This document shows positions 51,323 to 60,300 of a DNA stretch of 64,000 bases, piece after piece. Under the pieces are notes generated by a model that made no database searches, was not told the origin of the DNA, and saw only the letters and a program-made list of their open reading frames with translations. Source of the DNA: Actinomadura madurae (lineage in GTDB: Bacteria; Actinomycetota; Actinomycetes; Streptosporangiales; Streptosporangiaceae); the NCBI RefSeq assembly GCF_900115095.1, contig NZ_FOVH01000024.1, positions 1 through 64,000 of the forward strand. Direction: 5' to 3'. Each line of letters opens with the position of its first letter. Position 1 is the first letter of the stretch. The position numbers were made by a program, and so were the translations under genes.

Positions 51323-52543
51323 GTGGCCACCGACTCAGCCGCAGGCACGACCGACCGTTCCGCAGCCGCCGCGCGCTCGTTCGCCGACGCGGTCCTGGAG
51401 GCCGAGCGGATCATCCGCACCGCGCCGCACGTCAAGACCGACCAGGACCTGGCCGAGGGCCTCGACTACCTGGCCGGCAGCATCAAGGCGTCGCTGCACA
51501 TGGTGGGCGCCTACCAGCAGGACTATCCGTTCTTCGCGTCGTCCACCGGCCCCTACACCAAGCTGGGGCTCGACAATCCCGACACGCTCTACTTCCACGC
51601 GTACATCAGGGACGACGCCGAGTACGTGGTCACGGGTCGGCGCGGCACGACCGCCGATCTCAGTTTCCAGATCATGAACGGCGACTACTCGCCCACCGAG
51701 TCGCCCGACAGCCTCACCGCCTTCGACGACCGCGAGCTGGACATCGCCGCGGACGGGACGTTCCAGGTCCGCTTCGGCCCGGCGAAGGAGGACGCCGGCC
51801 CCGGTTACGTCGCGCTCGCCCCCGGATCGGCGATGCTGATCGTCCGGGAGGTGTTCAGCGACTGGCCGAACGAGAGGCCCGGCGAGATCCGCATCCACCG
51901 GGCCGACACGCTCGGGACGTCCCCGCTGCCCACGCCGTCCGATCGGATGGCCCGGCGGTACGAGATCGCGGGGAAGATGCTGGTGTCGAGGATCCGCACC
52001 TTCCTGGCCTTTCCCGAATGGCACTACCTGCAGTTGCCGGTCAACACGCTGACCGAGCCGCGGCCGACACCCGGCGGGCTCGCCACGCAGTTCTCGTCCG
52101 TCGGCCACTACGACCTGGACGACGACGAGGTCATGGTCATCACCGCTCCGGCCGCCGCCAAGGACGTGGCCCCCTACCAGGGATTCCAGCTCGGCAGCAT
52201 GTGGTACATCTCGCTCGACTACATCAACCACCAGACGAGCCTCACCGCCGACCAGGCCCGCGTGGACGAGGACGGCATGATCCGATACGTGGTCAGCGAG
52301 CGCGATCCCGGCCTCGCCAACTGGATCGAACGCACAGGTCATCGCCGCGGTTATCTGCAATTCCGCTGGCAACGCCTCACCCGCGACCTCAAACCGGAAG
52401 ACGGCCCGAGCGTCGAGGTGGTGCCGTTCGACGAGCTGCCGAACGTTCTGCCCTTCCACGACGGGCAGCGCATAGGCAAGGACGAATGGGCGGAGAAGAT
52501 AGCCGCGCGCCAGACCGCCGTCGCGAAGAGGATGCTCGGCTGA
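51323..52543 (+). CDS. DUF1214-type protein (406 aa)
   Basis: GTG 51323 follows AGGAGA. No signal peptide is seen. The C-terminal part (QGFQLGSMWYISLDYINHQT, VVSERDPGLANWIERTGHRR, GYLQFRWQRLT) carries the Asn-Trp and Arg-x-Tyr-type pattern of DUF1214 proteins, whose role is unproven. The stop overlaps the start of the SDR gene by one base (TGATG), so the two are translationally coupled. Similar proteins lie beside sulfotransferase and SDR genes in mycobacteria. Confidence 0.75.
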   Translation: MATDSAAGTTDRSAAAARSFADAVLEAERIIRTAPHVKTDQDLAEGLDYLAGSIKASLHMVGAYQQDYPFFASSTGPYTKLGLDNPDTLYFHAYIRDDAEYVVTGRRGTTADLSFQIMNGDYSPTESPDSLTAFDDRELDIAADGTFQVRFGPAKEDAGPGYVALAPGSAMLIVREVFSDWPNERPGEIRIHRADTLGTSPLPTPSDRMARRYEIAGKMLVSRIRTFLAFPEWHYLQLPVNTLTEPRPTPGGLATQFSSVGHYDLDDDEVMVITAPAAAKDVAPYQGFQLGSMWYISLDYINHQTSLTADQARVDEDGMIRYVVSERDPGLANWIERTGHRRGYLQFRWQRLTRDLKPEDGPSVEVVPFDELPNVLPFHDGQRIGKDEWAEKIAARQTAVAKRMLG

Positions 52544-53328
52544 TGGGCACAGACCTGCTGAAGGACAAGGTCGTCGTCGTATCCGGGGTCGGCCCCGGGC
52601 TGGGACGCGGCCTCGCGCTCCAATGCGCGGTCGCCGGCGCCGATGTCGTGCTCGCCGCCCGCAAGGAGAAGCGCCTCCTGGAGGTCGCCAAAGAGGTCGA
52701 GGAGATCGGCCGCCGCGCCGTCACCGTCCCGACCGACATCAGGGACGCGGACGCCTGCGAACGGCTCGTCGAGACGGCCAAGGAGGCGTTCGGACGTGTC
52801 GACGGCCTCATCAACAACGCCTTCGCGACGCCGCCGCTGACCGATCTGACCACGGTCGACATCGACGCGGTCCGCGCCGGGTTCGAGACCAACGTCCTGG
52901 CCGCGCTGCACCTCACGCGGCTGTTCGTCCCGGCGCTGGAAGAGACCGGCGGCTCGGTCGTGATGGTCAACTCGGCCGTCCTGCGCCATTCGAGGCGGAC
53001 GTTCGGCGCCTACAAGATGGCCAAGGCCGCGCTGCTCGCCATGGCGCAGAACCTGTCCACCGAGCTCGGCCCGCGCGGCATCCGCGTCAACACGATCGCG
53101 CCGGGCTACATCTGGGCTCCGAACCTCAAGTGGTACTTCAACCACCTCGCGGAGAAACGCGGCGTCCCGCCGCAGCAGGTGTACGACGAGAACGCCGCGA
53201 CCACCGACCTGCGGAAACTGCCCGAGCCCGACGAGGTCGCCGACACCGTCGTGTTCATGCTGTCGCCGCTGGCCCGCGCCGTCACCGGCCAATGCCTGGA
53301 CGTCAATTCCGGCGAGTGGCACCACTAG
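52543..53328 (+). CDS. Short-chain dehydrogenase/reductase (261 aa)
   Basis: ATG 52543 overlaps the upstream stop. Cofactor motif VSGVGPGLGRGLAL (TGxxxGxG variant with VSGVGPGLG), NNAF in GLINNAFATPP, Ser in MVNSAVLRHS, and YKMAK (Tyr/Lys) are present; acidic residues after beta 2 are lacking (AARKEKR), which favours NADP. It ends in GQCLDVNSGEWHH. It probably oxidises or reduces a hydroxylated lipid or steroid in a pathway with the neighbouring SnoaL, DUF1214 and sulfotransferase proteins. Confidence 0.9.
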   Translation: MGTDLLKDKVVVVSGVGPGLGRGLALQCAVAGADVVLAARKEKRLLEVAKEVEEIGRRAVTVPTDIRDADACERLVETAKEAFGRVDGLINNAFATPPLTDLTTVDIDAVRAGFETNVLAALHLTRLFVPALEETGGSVVMVNSAVLRHSRRTFGAYKMAKAALLAMAQNLSTELGPRGIRVNTIAPGYIWAPNLKWYFNHLAEKRGVPPQQVYDENAATTDLRKLPEPDEVADTVVFMLSPLARAVTGQCLDVNSGEWHH

Positions 53329-53341
53329 GAAGGGCGCACCG

Positions 53342-54520
53342 ATGGCGAACGGCCGCGACAGCGTGGGGACCGTCGAGGACCTGCACGCCTCCGCCAGGAA
53401 AGTCACCGGCATGGACGACTTCGGCGGCGACGAGTACATGGAGGGCCTGCGCGTCCTCGTGGAGTCGCTCGTCAAGGACGCGGGGCTCACCCCGTTCGGC
53501 AACAAGGCGCAGCGGGCGATGCTGCGCGGCGCTCTCGCGGCGCGCCAGTTCTCCGAGGCGGCCTGGCGGCGTCATCCCGAGTACGCCGGCGTTCCCATCG
53601 AGCGGCCCGTTTTCGTGACCGGCCTGCCCCGCACCGGCACCACCGCCTTGCACCGGCTGCTCACCGCCGACCCGGCCCACCAGGGCCTCGATCTGTGGCT
53701 CGCGGAGGTGCCGCAGCCCCGCCCCCCGCGCGAGACCTGGGCGGACGATCCCGTCTTCCAGGCGATCGACGCCGGATACCGTCGGCACCACGTCGAGAAC
53801 CCGGAGTTCATGGGCGTCCACTACATCTCGGCGGACTCGGTCGAGGAATGCTGGCAGCTCCTGCGCCAGAGCATGCTGTCCATCTCGTTCGAATGCCTCG
53901 CCCACCTGCCCACCTACTCGGCGTGGCTCGCCGGGCGGGACTGGACGGACGCCTACCGCCGCCACCGGCGCAACCTCCAGCTCATCGGCCTCAACGACGC
54001 GGGGCGCCGCTGGGTGCTGAAGAACCCCAGCCACCTGTTCGCGCTGGACGCGCTGCTCGACGTCTACCCCGACGCCTTGATCGTCCAGACGCACCGCTCT
54101 CCGCGCACCGCGATGGCGTCGATGTGCAGCCTCGCCGCGCACGCCACCGCCGGATGGTCGGACGTGTTCACCGGCGCCACGATCGGCCGCGACCAGCTCG
54201 ACCTGTGGAGCCGGGGCCTCGACCGGTTCCGCGCCGAACGTGCCCGGCACGATCCGGCGCAGTTCGCGGACGTCCACTACGACGATTTCGTCCGCGATCC
54301 CATCGGAACGGTCGAAGGCGTATACACCCGGTTCGGCCTGCCCTTCACCGACGAGGCCCGGACCGCCATGACGGAGCTCCACAACGCGAGCGCCACCGGC
54401 GCCGCAAAACCGGCACATCGGTACTCCCTGGAAGACTTCGGCCTTACCGCGTCCCAGATCGACGACCGTTTCGCCGACTATTCCGCGAGCCCGCGCTTGC
54501 CGGACGCGGCGCCGGGGTAG
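53342..54520 (+). CDS. Sulfotransferase family protein (392 aa)
   Basis: ATG 53342 follows AGGAAGGG, 13 bp after the SDR gene. The 5'-phosphosulfate loop is FVTGLPRTGTTALHRLL, and the 3'-phosphate site follows in LIVQTHRSPRTAMASMCSLA. The intermediate WVLKNPSHLFALDALLDVYP matches Sulfotransfer_3 proteins, which are numerous in mycobacteria and relatives. It should transfer sulfate from PAPS to a hydroxyl group, probably on a lipid or steroid. It ends the cassette that begins at 50754. Confidence 0.88.
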   Translation: MANGRDSVGTVEDLHASARKVTGMDDFGGDEYMEGLRVLVESLVKDAGLTPFGNKAQRAMLRGALAARQFSEAAWRRHPEYAGVPIERPVFVTGLPRTGTTALHRLLTADPAHQGLDLWLAEVPQPRPPRETWADDPVFQAIDAGYRRHHVENPEFMGVHYISADSVEECWQLLRQSMLSISFECLAHLPTYSAWLAGRDWTDAYRRHRRNLQLIGLNDAGRRWVLKNPSHLFALDALLDVYPDALIVQTHRSPRTAMASMCSLAAHATAGWSDVFTGATIGRDQLDLWSRGLDRFRAERARHDPAQFADVHYDDFVRDPIGTVEGVYTRFGLPFTDEARTAMTELHNASATGAAKPAHRYSLEDFGLTASQIDDRFADYSASPRLPDAAPG

Positions 54521-54554
54521 GGCACCCAGCACTCACCGAGGGTGCTCATGGGGG

Positions 54555-55349
54555 ATGAGCCTGATGACCGGACCGCTGCCGCCCACCCGCAGGAATCGCG
54601 CGAGCCTGGCCTACAAGATCCGATATGCCGCACGGAACCCGGACAAGATCAGGTCGTATCTGTCGCGGGTCGCCCGCGATCTGAAATTCCGCGTTTCCAG
54701 CCGGAACCACATCGCCTACTACCGGGCCGTCATGAAGTCCGACACGGCGCGGGACCCGGAGGCCGCTGTCGGCAGCCGCTCCCACGAACGCTGGCTCGCG
54801 CTCGGCCAGATGCAGTTCGACTACCTGCTCAAACACGGCCTCAAGCCGGACGACCGGATCCTGGAGATCGGTTGCGGGAACCTGCGGGCCGGCTGGCGCT
54901 TCATCGACCACCTCGACGCCGGGAACTACTACGGCATCGACATCTCGCCCGACATCCTGCTCGCCGCGCAGAACACCCTCGTCCGCCACGACCTGGGCGA
55001 GAAGCTCCCGCACCTGATGCTCGTCGACGACCTGAAGCTCAAGTTCCTGCCTTCCCGGCACTTCACCATCGTGCACGCGCACAGCGTGTTCAGCCATTCG
55101 CCCATCGAGGTCATCGACGAATGCCTCGCCCATGTCGGACGCGTTCTGGCTCCCGACGGCTTCTTCGACTTCACCTTCGACCGGACCGAGGGAACCGAGC
55201 ACCACGTCCTGCGTGAGGACTTCTACTACCGCACCGAAACGCTCCTCGCGCTGGCCGAACGCCATGGATTCAGCGCCCGTTTCATGGACGACTGGGAAGA
55301 ACTCCCGCACGGCCAGTCGAAAATCCGCGTCACCCACCGCGAAACCTGA
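54555..55349 (+). CDS. Class I SAM-dependent methyltransferase (264 aa)
   Basis: ATG 54555 (or 54564) starts a basic N-terminal region of about 80 residues (RNRASLAYKIRYAARNPDKI). Motif I is RILEIGCGNLRAGWRFI and the acidic residue of motif II follows in YYGIDISPDIL; post-motif blocks are FTIVHAHSVFSHSP and GRVLAPDGFFDFTFDR. The family is Methyltransf_25/23-like. It lies 34 bp after the sulfotransferase gene on the same strand and may act on the same or a related lipid. No substrate can be read off. Confidence 0.87.
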   Translation: MSLMTGPLPPTRRNRASLAYKIRYAARNPDKIRSYLSRVARDLKFRVSSRNHIAYYRAVMKSDTARDPEAAVGSRSHERWLALGQMQFDYLLKHGLKPDDRILEIGCGNLRAGWRFIDHLDAGNYYGIDISPDILLAAQNTLVRHDLGEKLPHLMLVDDLKLKFLPSRHFTIVHAHSVFSHSPIEVIDECLAHVGRVLAPDGFFDFTFDRTEGTEHHVLREDFYYRTETLLALAERHGFSARFMDDWEELPHGQSKIRVTHRET

Positions 55350-55459
55350 CGCCGGCGACGCCGCCGCCCGTGGATTCGCCTTTACGCGCGCATGGGTTTG
55401 ATCGACACGGCGGCGAGGAATCCTTCGCCAGTTCGGAGAGATCTGAGGTCGGGGGAACG

Positions 55460-56011
55460 ATGGACGTCGCTCAGCTCGCCCGCGCCTTCGCCGCCCCGGC
55501 GGTGGCGGCGCTGCTGGCCGGCGCGCTCCTCGCGGGATGCGGCGACGACCCGACCGAGACCGATGTGTCGCCCGCGGCCGGCATCTCGGGGCAGATCGGG
55601 GCGGTCGACATCCGCGACCTCTTCGTCCTTGGCGGCCAGGAGGGCGAGACGATCCAGCGGGGCGGGTCGGTGCCCGTCTACATGACGCTGGTCGACTCGC
55701 CCAGCGACGCCGAGAGCCTCGACGCGTCCGGGAGCCCCGATCCCCGCGCGGGCACCGACCGGCTGACGGCGGTCTCGTCGCCCCAGGCCGCCTCCGCGGA
55801 GATCGTCGGCGGGACGGTCCGCCTCCCCGCGGGCGGGAACGTGCGAATCGGGCCCAAGCCCACGATCGTCCTGCGCGGGCTCAAGCAGGCCGTGCAGTCC
55901 GGGCAGTTCGTCCCGATCACCTTCCGTTTCGAGCGGTCCGGCAGCGGGTCCTTGAACGTCCCGGTCCAGGCCCGTGAGGGCGATCTGGAGAGCTACTCCC
56001 CGGCCCCTTGA
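55460..56011 (+). CDS. PCu(A)C-like lipoprotein (183 aa)
   Basis: ATG 55460 (behind GGGGGAA) starts a lipoprotein signal with lipobox ALLAGCGDD. The mature chain has two halves; the second (TAVSSPQAASAEIVGGTVRL, then VRIGPKPTIVLRGLKQAV and FVPITFRFERSGSGSLNVPV) is a Greek-key domain like the periplasmic copper chaperone family DUF461/PCu(A)C. The Met-rich copper sites are missing, so copper binding is doubtful. Its role at the cell surface is unknown. Confidence 0.65.
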   Translation: MDVAQLARAFAAPAVAALLAGALLAGCGDDPTETDVSPAAGISGQIGAVDIRDLFVLGGQEGETIQRGGSVPVYMTLVDSPSDAESLDASGSPDPRAGTDRLTAVSSPQAASAEIVGGTVRLPAGGNVRIGPKPTIVLRGLKQAVQSGQFVPITFRFERSGSGSLNVPVQAREGDLESYSPAP

Positions 56012-56127
56012 GGGCGGTGCCGGAATTTTCCGGACTTGAAGGGGAAGGCATCGGGGGCGTGGGCACCCCCCGCGACCTCCGGCCCGCAACGCCTCCCGGA
56101 GGTTTCCGTCCGCCGACCAGAGGGACC

Positions 56128-57009
56128 ATGCTTCTCTTCACCAACGCCAACGCCGGCACCCATGACGCTGAGACCGTGGAGAAGGTCGCCGGCCTCCTCC
56201 GGGACGCCGGGCGGGACGTGACCGTCTGCCCGTCCGCGTCGTCCGGCGACCTCGACCAGGCTCTGGACGGCGACCGGGACGCGGTCGCCGTGGCCGCCGG
56301 CGGCGACGGGTCCATCAACCGCCTGGTCGGCGCCCTGTACCGGCGCGGCGAGCTCGACCGGACGGTGGGGCTGGTGCCGATGGGCACCGGGAACGACCTC
56401 GCCCGCAACCTCGGCGTCCCGCTCGACCCCGAGGACGCCGCCCGCCTCCTGCTGGACGGCGGCCGGCGCGAGCTGGACCTGATCGTGGACGAGGACGGCC
56501 GCGCGACGCTCAACGCCGTCCACGCGGGCATCGGGGCGGCCGCCGCAGCGAGCGCCACGCGGTTCAAGTCGCGCCTGAAGGCCGCCGCCTTCCCGCTGGG
56601 CGCGACTCTGGCTGGCCTCCGCCACTCCGGATGGCGGCTGAAGGTCGAGGCGGACGGCGAGCCCGTCGCCGAGGGCAAGTTCCTGATGGTTGCGCTCAGC
56701 AACGCGTCCGGCATCGCCGGCGGTACGGCCCAGCTCGCCGCGGACGGCCACCCCGGGGACGGCAAGCTCGAACTGGTCGTCTCGGCCGCCACCGGACCGT
56801 TCGCGCGGGTCGCCTACGCCCTGCACCTGCGGAAGGGAACCCACCGGTTCAGGGACGACGTCCTGCACAGCACGGCGTGCAGCGTCACCCTCAGCGGCGA
56901 GGACTTCCGGATCAACAGCGACGGCGAGGTGTCCGGCCCCTACACGAGGCGCACGTGGACCCTGCACCCGAAGGCCTGGCGCCTGATCGCCCCGCCCGCC
57001 GCCGGCTGA
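56128..57009 (+). CDS. Diacylglycerol kinase-like lipid kinase (293 aa)
   Basis: ATG 56128 follows GAGGGA; an upstream open frame to 56008 is less likely. The catalytic domain has the family motif AVAAGGDGSINRLVGAL and the Gly-rich loop VPMGTGNDLARNLG, then NAVHAGIGAAAA and DGKLELVVSAATGP. These are DAGK_cat/YegS-type kinases acting on diacylglycerol, sphingoid or polyisoprenoid lipids. It is the only clear lipid kinase in the window. Confidence 0.87.
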   Translation: MLLFTNANAGTHDAETVEKVAGLLRDAGRDVTVCPSASSGDLDQALDGDRDAVAVAAGGDGSINRLVGALYRRGELDRTVGLVPMGTGNDLARNLGVPLDPEDAARLLLDGGRRELDLIVDEDGRATLNAVHAGIGAAAAASATRFKSRLKAAAFPLGATLAGLRHSGWRLKVEADGEPVAEGKFLMVALSNASGIAGGTAQLAADGHPGDGKLELVVSAATGPFARVAYALHLRKGTHRFRDDVLHSTACSVTLSGEDFRINSDGEVSGPYTRRTWTLHPKAWRLIAPPAAG

Positions 57010-57067
57010 AGCCCGCAAGGCACCCCCGCACTTCCCGAAGTCAGAGCGGGTGTGGTTAGCATCACCT

Positions 57068-57796
57068 GTGGTGACCGCCGCCGAACGATTCGCCGCGTAC
57101 GGGCCTTCGCATTGGGCCGCGCTCGGGTTCTTCGCGATCGGATGCGTCGGGCTGGTGCTGCTCGGCCGTGCGCAGCGGACGGCGGGTCCGGAACCCGGGG
57201 AGCAGGCCAGAGGCTTCGGCAGGGCGTACGCGCTCGCGGTCGTCTACGTGATGATCGGCACCCAGCTGCACTCGCTGCTGCCCGGGCAGTTCCGGCTCGG
57301 CGGCTCCCTGCCGCTGCAACTGTGCGACCTGGCGTGGCCCGCCGCGGTCGTCGCGCTCTGGACGCTCGGCAGGCGCTCCTTCGCGCTGACGTACTACTGG
57401 GGCCTCACCCTGTCGGTGCAGGGCCTGATCACCCCCGCGCTGAACAACAACGACTTCCCGGACATCGCCTACCTGGGCTTCTTCGGGATGCACCTGATGA
57501 TCGTGTGGGCCGCGGTGTACCTGACGTGGGGGCTCGGGATGCGCCCGGACTGGGGGAGCTACCGGTTCGCGTGCGCGGTCACGGCGATCTGGGCGGTCGC
57601 CACGTTCGTGTTCAACCTGATCGCCGGGACGAACTACGGCTACCTCAACGAGAAACCCGGCACCGGGTCGGTGCTCGACCTGATGGGCCCCTGGCCGTGG
57701 TACATCCTGGTCGAGGCCGCCATCATCCTGGTCGGCTGGGCGCTGATCACCTGGCCGTGGACGCGGGCGGACCGGGCGCGCGAGGCCGCCCGCTGA
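57068..57796 (+). CDS. TIGR02206-type membrane protein (242 aa)
   Basis: GTG 57068 or 57071 gives MVTAAERFAAYGPSHWAALG; the frame is open to 57050. Seven hydrophobic segments can be traced, with conserved blocks QLHSLLPGQFRLGGSLPLQL, YYWGLTLSVQGLITPAL and NYGYLNEKPGTGS, all typical of TIGR02206/YwaF-like proteins. Family function is not known. It lies 58 bp after the lipid kinase gene, possibly in the same transcript. Confidence 0.8.
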   Translation: MVTAAERFAAYGPSHWAALGFFAIGCVGLVLLGRAQRTAGPEPGEQARGFGRAYALAVVYVMIGTQLHSLLPGQFRLGGSLPLQLCDLAWPAAVVALWTLGRRSFALTYYWGLTLSVQGLITPALNNNDFPDIAYLGFFGMHLMIVWAAVYLTWGLGMRPDWGSYRFACAVTAIWAVATFVFNLIAGTNYGYLNEKPGTGSVLDLMGPWPWYILVEAAIILVGWALITWPWTRADRAREAAR

Positions 57797-57803
57797 CAGC
57801 GGC

Positions 57804-58583
57804 TCAGGCCAGCCAGAACCCGGTGCGGGTCAGCCACAGGTCGAGCAGGCCCGCGTCGCCGTCCACCTCGACGCGGGGCGCGGGCCGCCGGTAGAGGAGC
57901 ATGAGGACGTCCGTGGCCGGACCGCGAACGGTGACCGCGGGCTTATCGGCAGCGCCGTCGCGCTGGGAAGTCGGCTTGCCCCCGGTGAGGTCGACCAGCC
58001 ACCGCGCCTCGCCCGCGTGGAACTGCAGCGTCCGGCCGGGGCCGAGCAGGCCGGGCGCGTCCGGCCCGGGCTCGTACGCCTCCGGCACGGTGGCGAACTC
58101 CATCCATTCGTCCACGCCGTCGATCGCGACGTCCTCGTCGAGCGTGTACTCGGCCCCGGTCGCCAGCGCGGCGTCGGCCCGGTGCACGGCGGTCTCGAAC
58201 GTCATGCGGCGGGCCCAGAAGTCGGCGGTCCGGCGGTCGATGTCGGACGGGTTCCACACCTCCACGCCGGGCCCGGCCTCGAGCAGGCACGCGGCCAGCC
58301 GGGAGGCTCCCTCGGCGAGCCAGGGATCCAGGACCGCCCAGTCCTCGTCGGTGTATCCGGCCAGGTCGTTGGCGGCCTTGTCGGAGACGGGCTCGGTGGC
58401 CCGCGTCCGGACGGCCGTCTCGGCCCACCGGTGGTCACCGCCGACGTGCCGGAGCAACTGGCCGAGGTTCCACCCGGGACAGGAGGGCACCGGTGCGGTC
58501 ATGTCCGTGTCCTTGGCGTGCGCTCTCAGCAGATCGGTCTGGGCGACGATCTCCTCGCAGTAGCGGTCGAACGGCAGGAGCAT
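57804..58583 (-). CDS. Maleylpyruvate-isomerase-family mycothiol-dependent enzyme (259 aa)
   Basis: The N-terminal four-helix domain (MDMPI_N) shows the metal-binding pattern VPSCPGWNLGQLLRHVGGDH (His for the divalent metal) and a later His in MTFETAVHRADAAL. The C-terminal half is MDMPI_C/SCP2-like (VDLTGGKPTSQRDG, PATDVLMLLYRRP). Family members use mycothiol for isomerisation or thiol-transfer reactions. It starts at ATG 58583 and ends just 7 bp from the convergent membrane-protein gene. Confidence 0.85.
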   Translation of the reverse strand: MLLPFDRYCEEIVAQTDLLRAHAKDTDMTAPVPSCPGWNLGQLLRHVGGDHRWAETAVRTRATEPVSDKAANDLAGYTDEDWAVLDPWLAEGASRLAACLLEAGPGVEVWNPSDIDRRTADFWARRMTFETAVHRADAALATGAEYTLDEDVAIDGVDEWMEFATVPEAYEPGPDAPGLLGPGRTLQFHAGEARWLVDLTGGKPTSQRDGAADKPAVTVRGPATDVLMLLYRRPAPRVEVDGDAGLLDLWLTRTGFWLA

Positions 58584-58670
58584 GAGTTGATCATAGGGAC
58601 ACGGTGCCTCTCCAGTGGTCGTTCACGCCGGTTCTCCGGCCTTGAGCAGGTGGGCGTCGAGCGATGACCG

Positions 58671-58864
58671 GGGACGATCGGCATCGCCCCGAGCGCGAAC
58701 ATCAACCCGGACCGCGCTCGTCCGAGCCTCTTCGAACCCGTCCACGGCTCCGCCCCCGACATCGCCGGGCAGGGCATCGCCAACCCGGTCGGCCAGATCT
58801 GGTGCGCCTCGATGATGCTCGACCACCTCGGCCACCCCCGCCGCTCCCTGACCCGTCTCGCAGC
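58671..58864 (+). pseudogene. Tartrate / isopropylmalate dehydrogenase C-terminal fragment
   Basis: The frame reads GTIGIAPSANINPDRARPSL and FEPVHGSAPDIAGQGIANPV, then QIWCASMMLDHLG, the conserved C-terminal part of tartrate/3-isopropylmalate dehydrogenases (TtuC/LeuB type). There is no N-terminal part or start codon. After HPRRSLTRL it runs into the convergent lipoprotein gene. It is a truncated leftover of a deleted gene. Confidence 0.75.
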
Positions 58865-58865
58865 C

Positions 58866-59597
58866 TCAGAGTTTGGCGACGATGAGCTTCGCGAACGGGA
58901 TGGTGATGTGCTCGCGTTCGAACGCGACCTTCTTCTGGAAGCCGCCCGCCGACTCCCTGTCGAAGGTCACGATCTTCCCGGCCAGGGAGTAACGCACCTT
59001 CTCCTCGCTTGAGCGCTCGCGTTTCTGGTAGGCCGACGGTGTCGAGATCTTGAAGGTGATCCGGCCGCGCGCGCACTGCACCTCGGTGGTGGTCCGGTCC
59101 GCGGCGCAGCCGTCCCCGACCTCGACGCTGTTGGTGCCGCCGGAAGGCAGCTCGCTCTCGGGCAGAGCGGTGACACGCCTTCCGGCCGTCCGCTCATCGA
59201 TCAGGACGGCCCCGTTCATCCCGGGAAGCCGGAAGGCGATGGTGCACCTGGCGCCTTTCGCGGTGACCTCGCGGCTGGACCCGATCAGGCTTATCTTGAT
59301 GTCGCTCGATCTGTGGCTCACTTTCGTCGCCTGCGGAGGGACGGACCTGATCTCCGCCGCGGTCAGAAAGGAACAGGTCGCAGGCCACTGGTCGAACGCG
59401 AAATACCCGGACGAGTCGAATGCCGCCGGATAGCTGACGCGCTGCCCGGTGCCCTTCGCCGTTCCTATCTCGATCACCGCGGGCGGCTCTGATGAGCAGC
59501 CGCCCACCGCGGCGCATGCCACGATGGCGAATGCCAGCCGCCCCGCGGTACTCGCTCCCGGAGCGCGTGCCGGTTCCCGCTTCTTGTCATTGCTCAA
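58866..59597 (-). CDS. Hypothetical lipoprotein (243 aa)
   Basis: ATG 59597 starts a signal (RLAFAIVACAAVGG) with lipobox VGGCSS. The mature part is a single external domain with four more Cys (ATCSFL, ARCTIAF, DGCAAD, VQCARG) that may form two disulfides; the ATCSFLTAAEIRSV start is similar to DUF3558 lipoproteins. No enzyme motif is seen. It has the strand to itself and a 119-bp gap to the divergent DoxX-like gene. Confidence 0.65.
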   Translation of the reverse strand: MSNDKKREPARAPGASTAGRLAFAIVACAAVGGCSSEPPAVIEIGTAKGTGQRVSYPAAFDSSGYFAFDQWPATCSFLTAAEIRSVPPQATKVSHRSSDIKISLIGSSREVTAKGARCTIAFRLPGMNGAVLIDERTAGRRVTALPESELPSGGTNSVEVGDGCAADRTTTEVQCARGRITFKISTPSAYQKRERSSEEKVRYSLAGKIVTFDRESAGGFQKKVAFEREHITIPFAKLIVAKL

Positions 59598-59716
59598 GAC
59601 TTCACCTACGCGATAGAAGTGACCTGTTACTGGATAGTCGAATCCGGCTTTCCGTCCGCTATCAGCGTCCTGTCTTCGCTGGTCAACGTCCTGTCGTCCA
59701 CACAGGAGGTCCTGCC

Positions 59717-60070
59717 GTGATCAAGCCGTGGTGGCCGCTCGCCGGTCTGGCCGCCATCCAGCTCGGGGACGCCGCGATGTGCCTGAAGCCCGCCGGCTTC
59801 ATCCGCGCCTGCCTCACCGATGTCAGGTTCCCCCGCCGTTACTGGCGGCTGCTGCCCATCCTGAAAACGGCCGCGGCAGTGGGCCTCATGGCCGGGATCT
59901 GGATCGAGCCGCTGGCCGTCATCACCGCCGCCGCACTGGTCGCCTATTTCATCGTCGCCATCATTTTCCATATCCGCGCTCGCGACTTCGGACGCAACCT
60001 TTTCGTTAATGCCACGGGAATGCTCGTCCTCTGCGTACTCGTGCTGGCGGTCGTACTGCGCTCGGTATGA
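59717..60070 (+). CDS. DoxX-like small membrane protein (117 aa)
   Basis: GTG 59717 has AGGAGG at ideal distance. Four membrane helices are seen (WPLAGLAAIQLGDAAM, WRLLPILKTAAAVGLMAG, LAVITAAALVAYFIVAI, NATGMLVLCVLVLAVVL). The pattern IPRRYWRLLPILKTAAAVGL and size match DoxX-like/DUF4345-type proteins. The function is unknown; DoxX relatives take part in redox or membrane stress. It precedes the Asp23 operon by 230 bp and probably has its own promoter. Confidence 0.75.
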   Translation: MIKPWWPLAGLAAIQLGDAAMCLKPAGFIRACLTDVRFPRRYWRLLPILKTAAAVGLMAGIWIEPLAVITAAALVAYFIVAIIFHIRARDFGRNLFVNATGMLVLCVLVLAVVLRSV

Positions 60071-60300
60071 CGCACGATGCGGCGGCATTAGCCGGAGTGG
60101 CCGGGCCGGACGAGATCGGACGCTCGCGCGAACCTCGGCGCCGGGACTCACCCGTCCGAGTGGCCGTTCATCGCGCCGCACGGTGCTCCCTGGAGTAGAT
60201 CGGCGTTGAGCCGCTCTTTGACTAAATGTCGGTTTTGGGTGACGCTCCGTGAGCATTAACGGCACGTCAGCCGACACACGGGAGGCCGACACCTAGGTGC

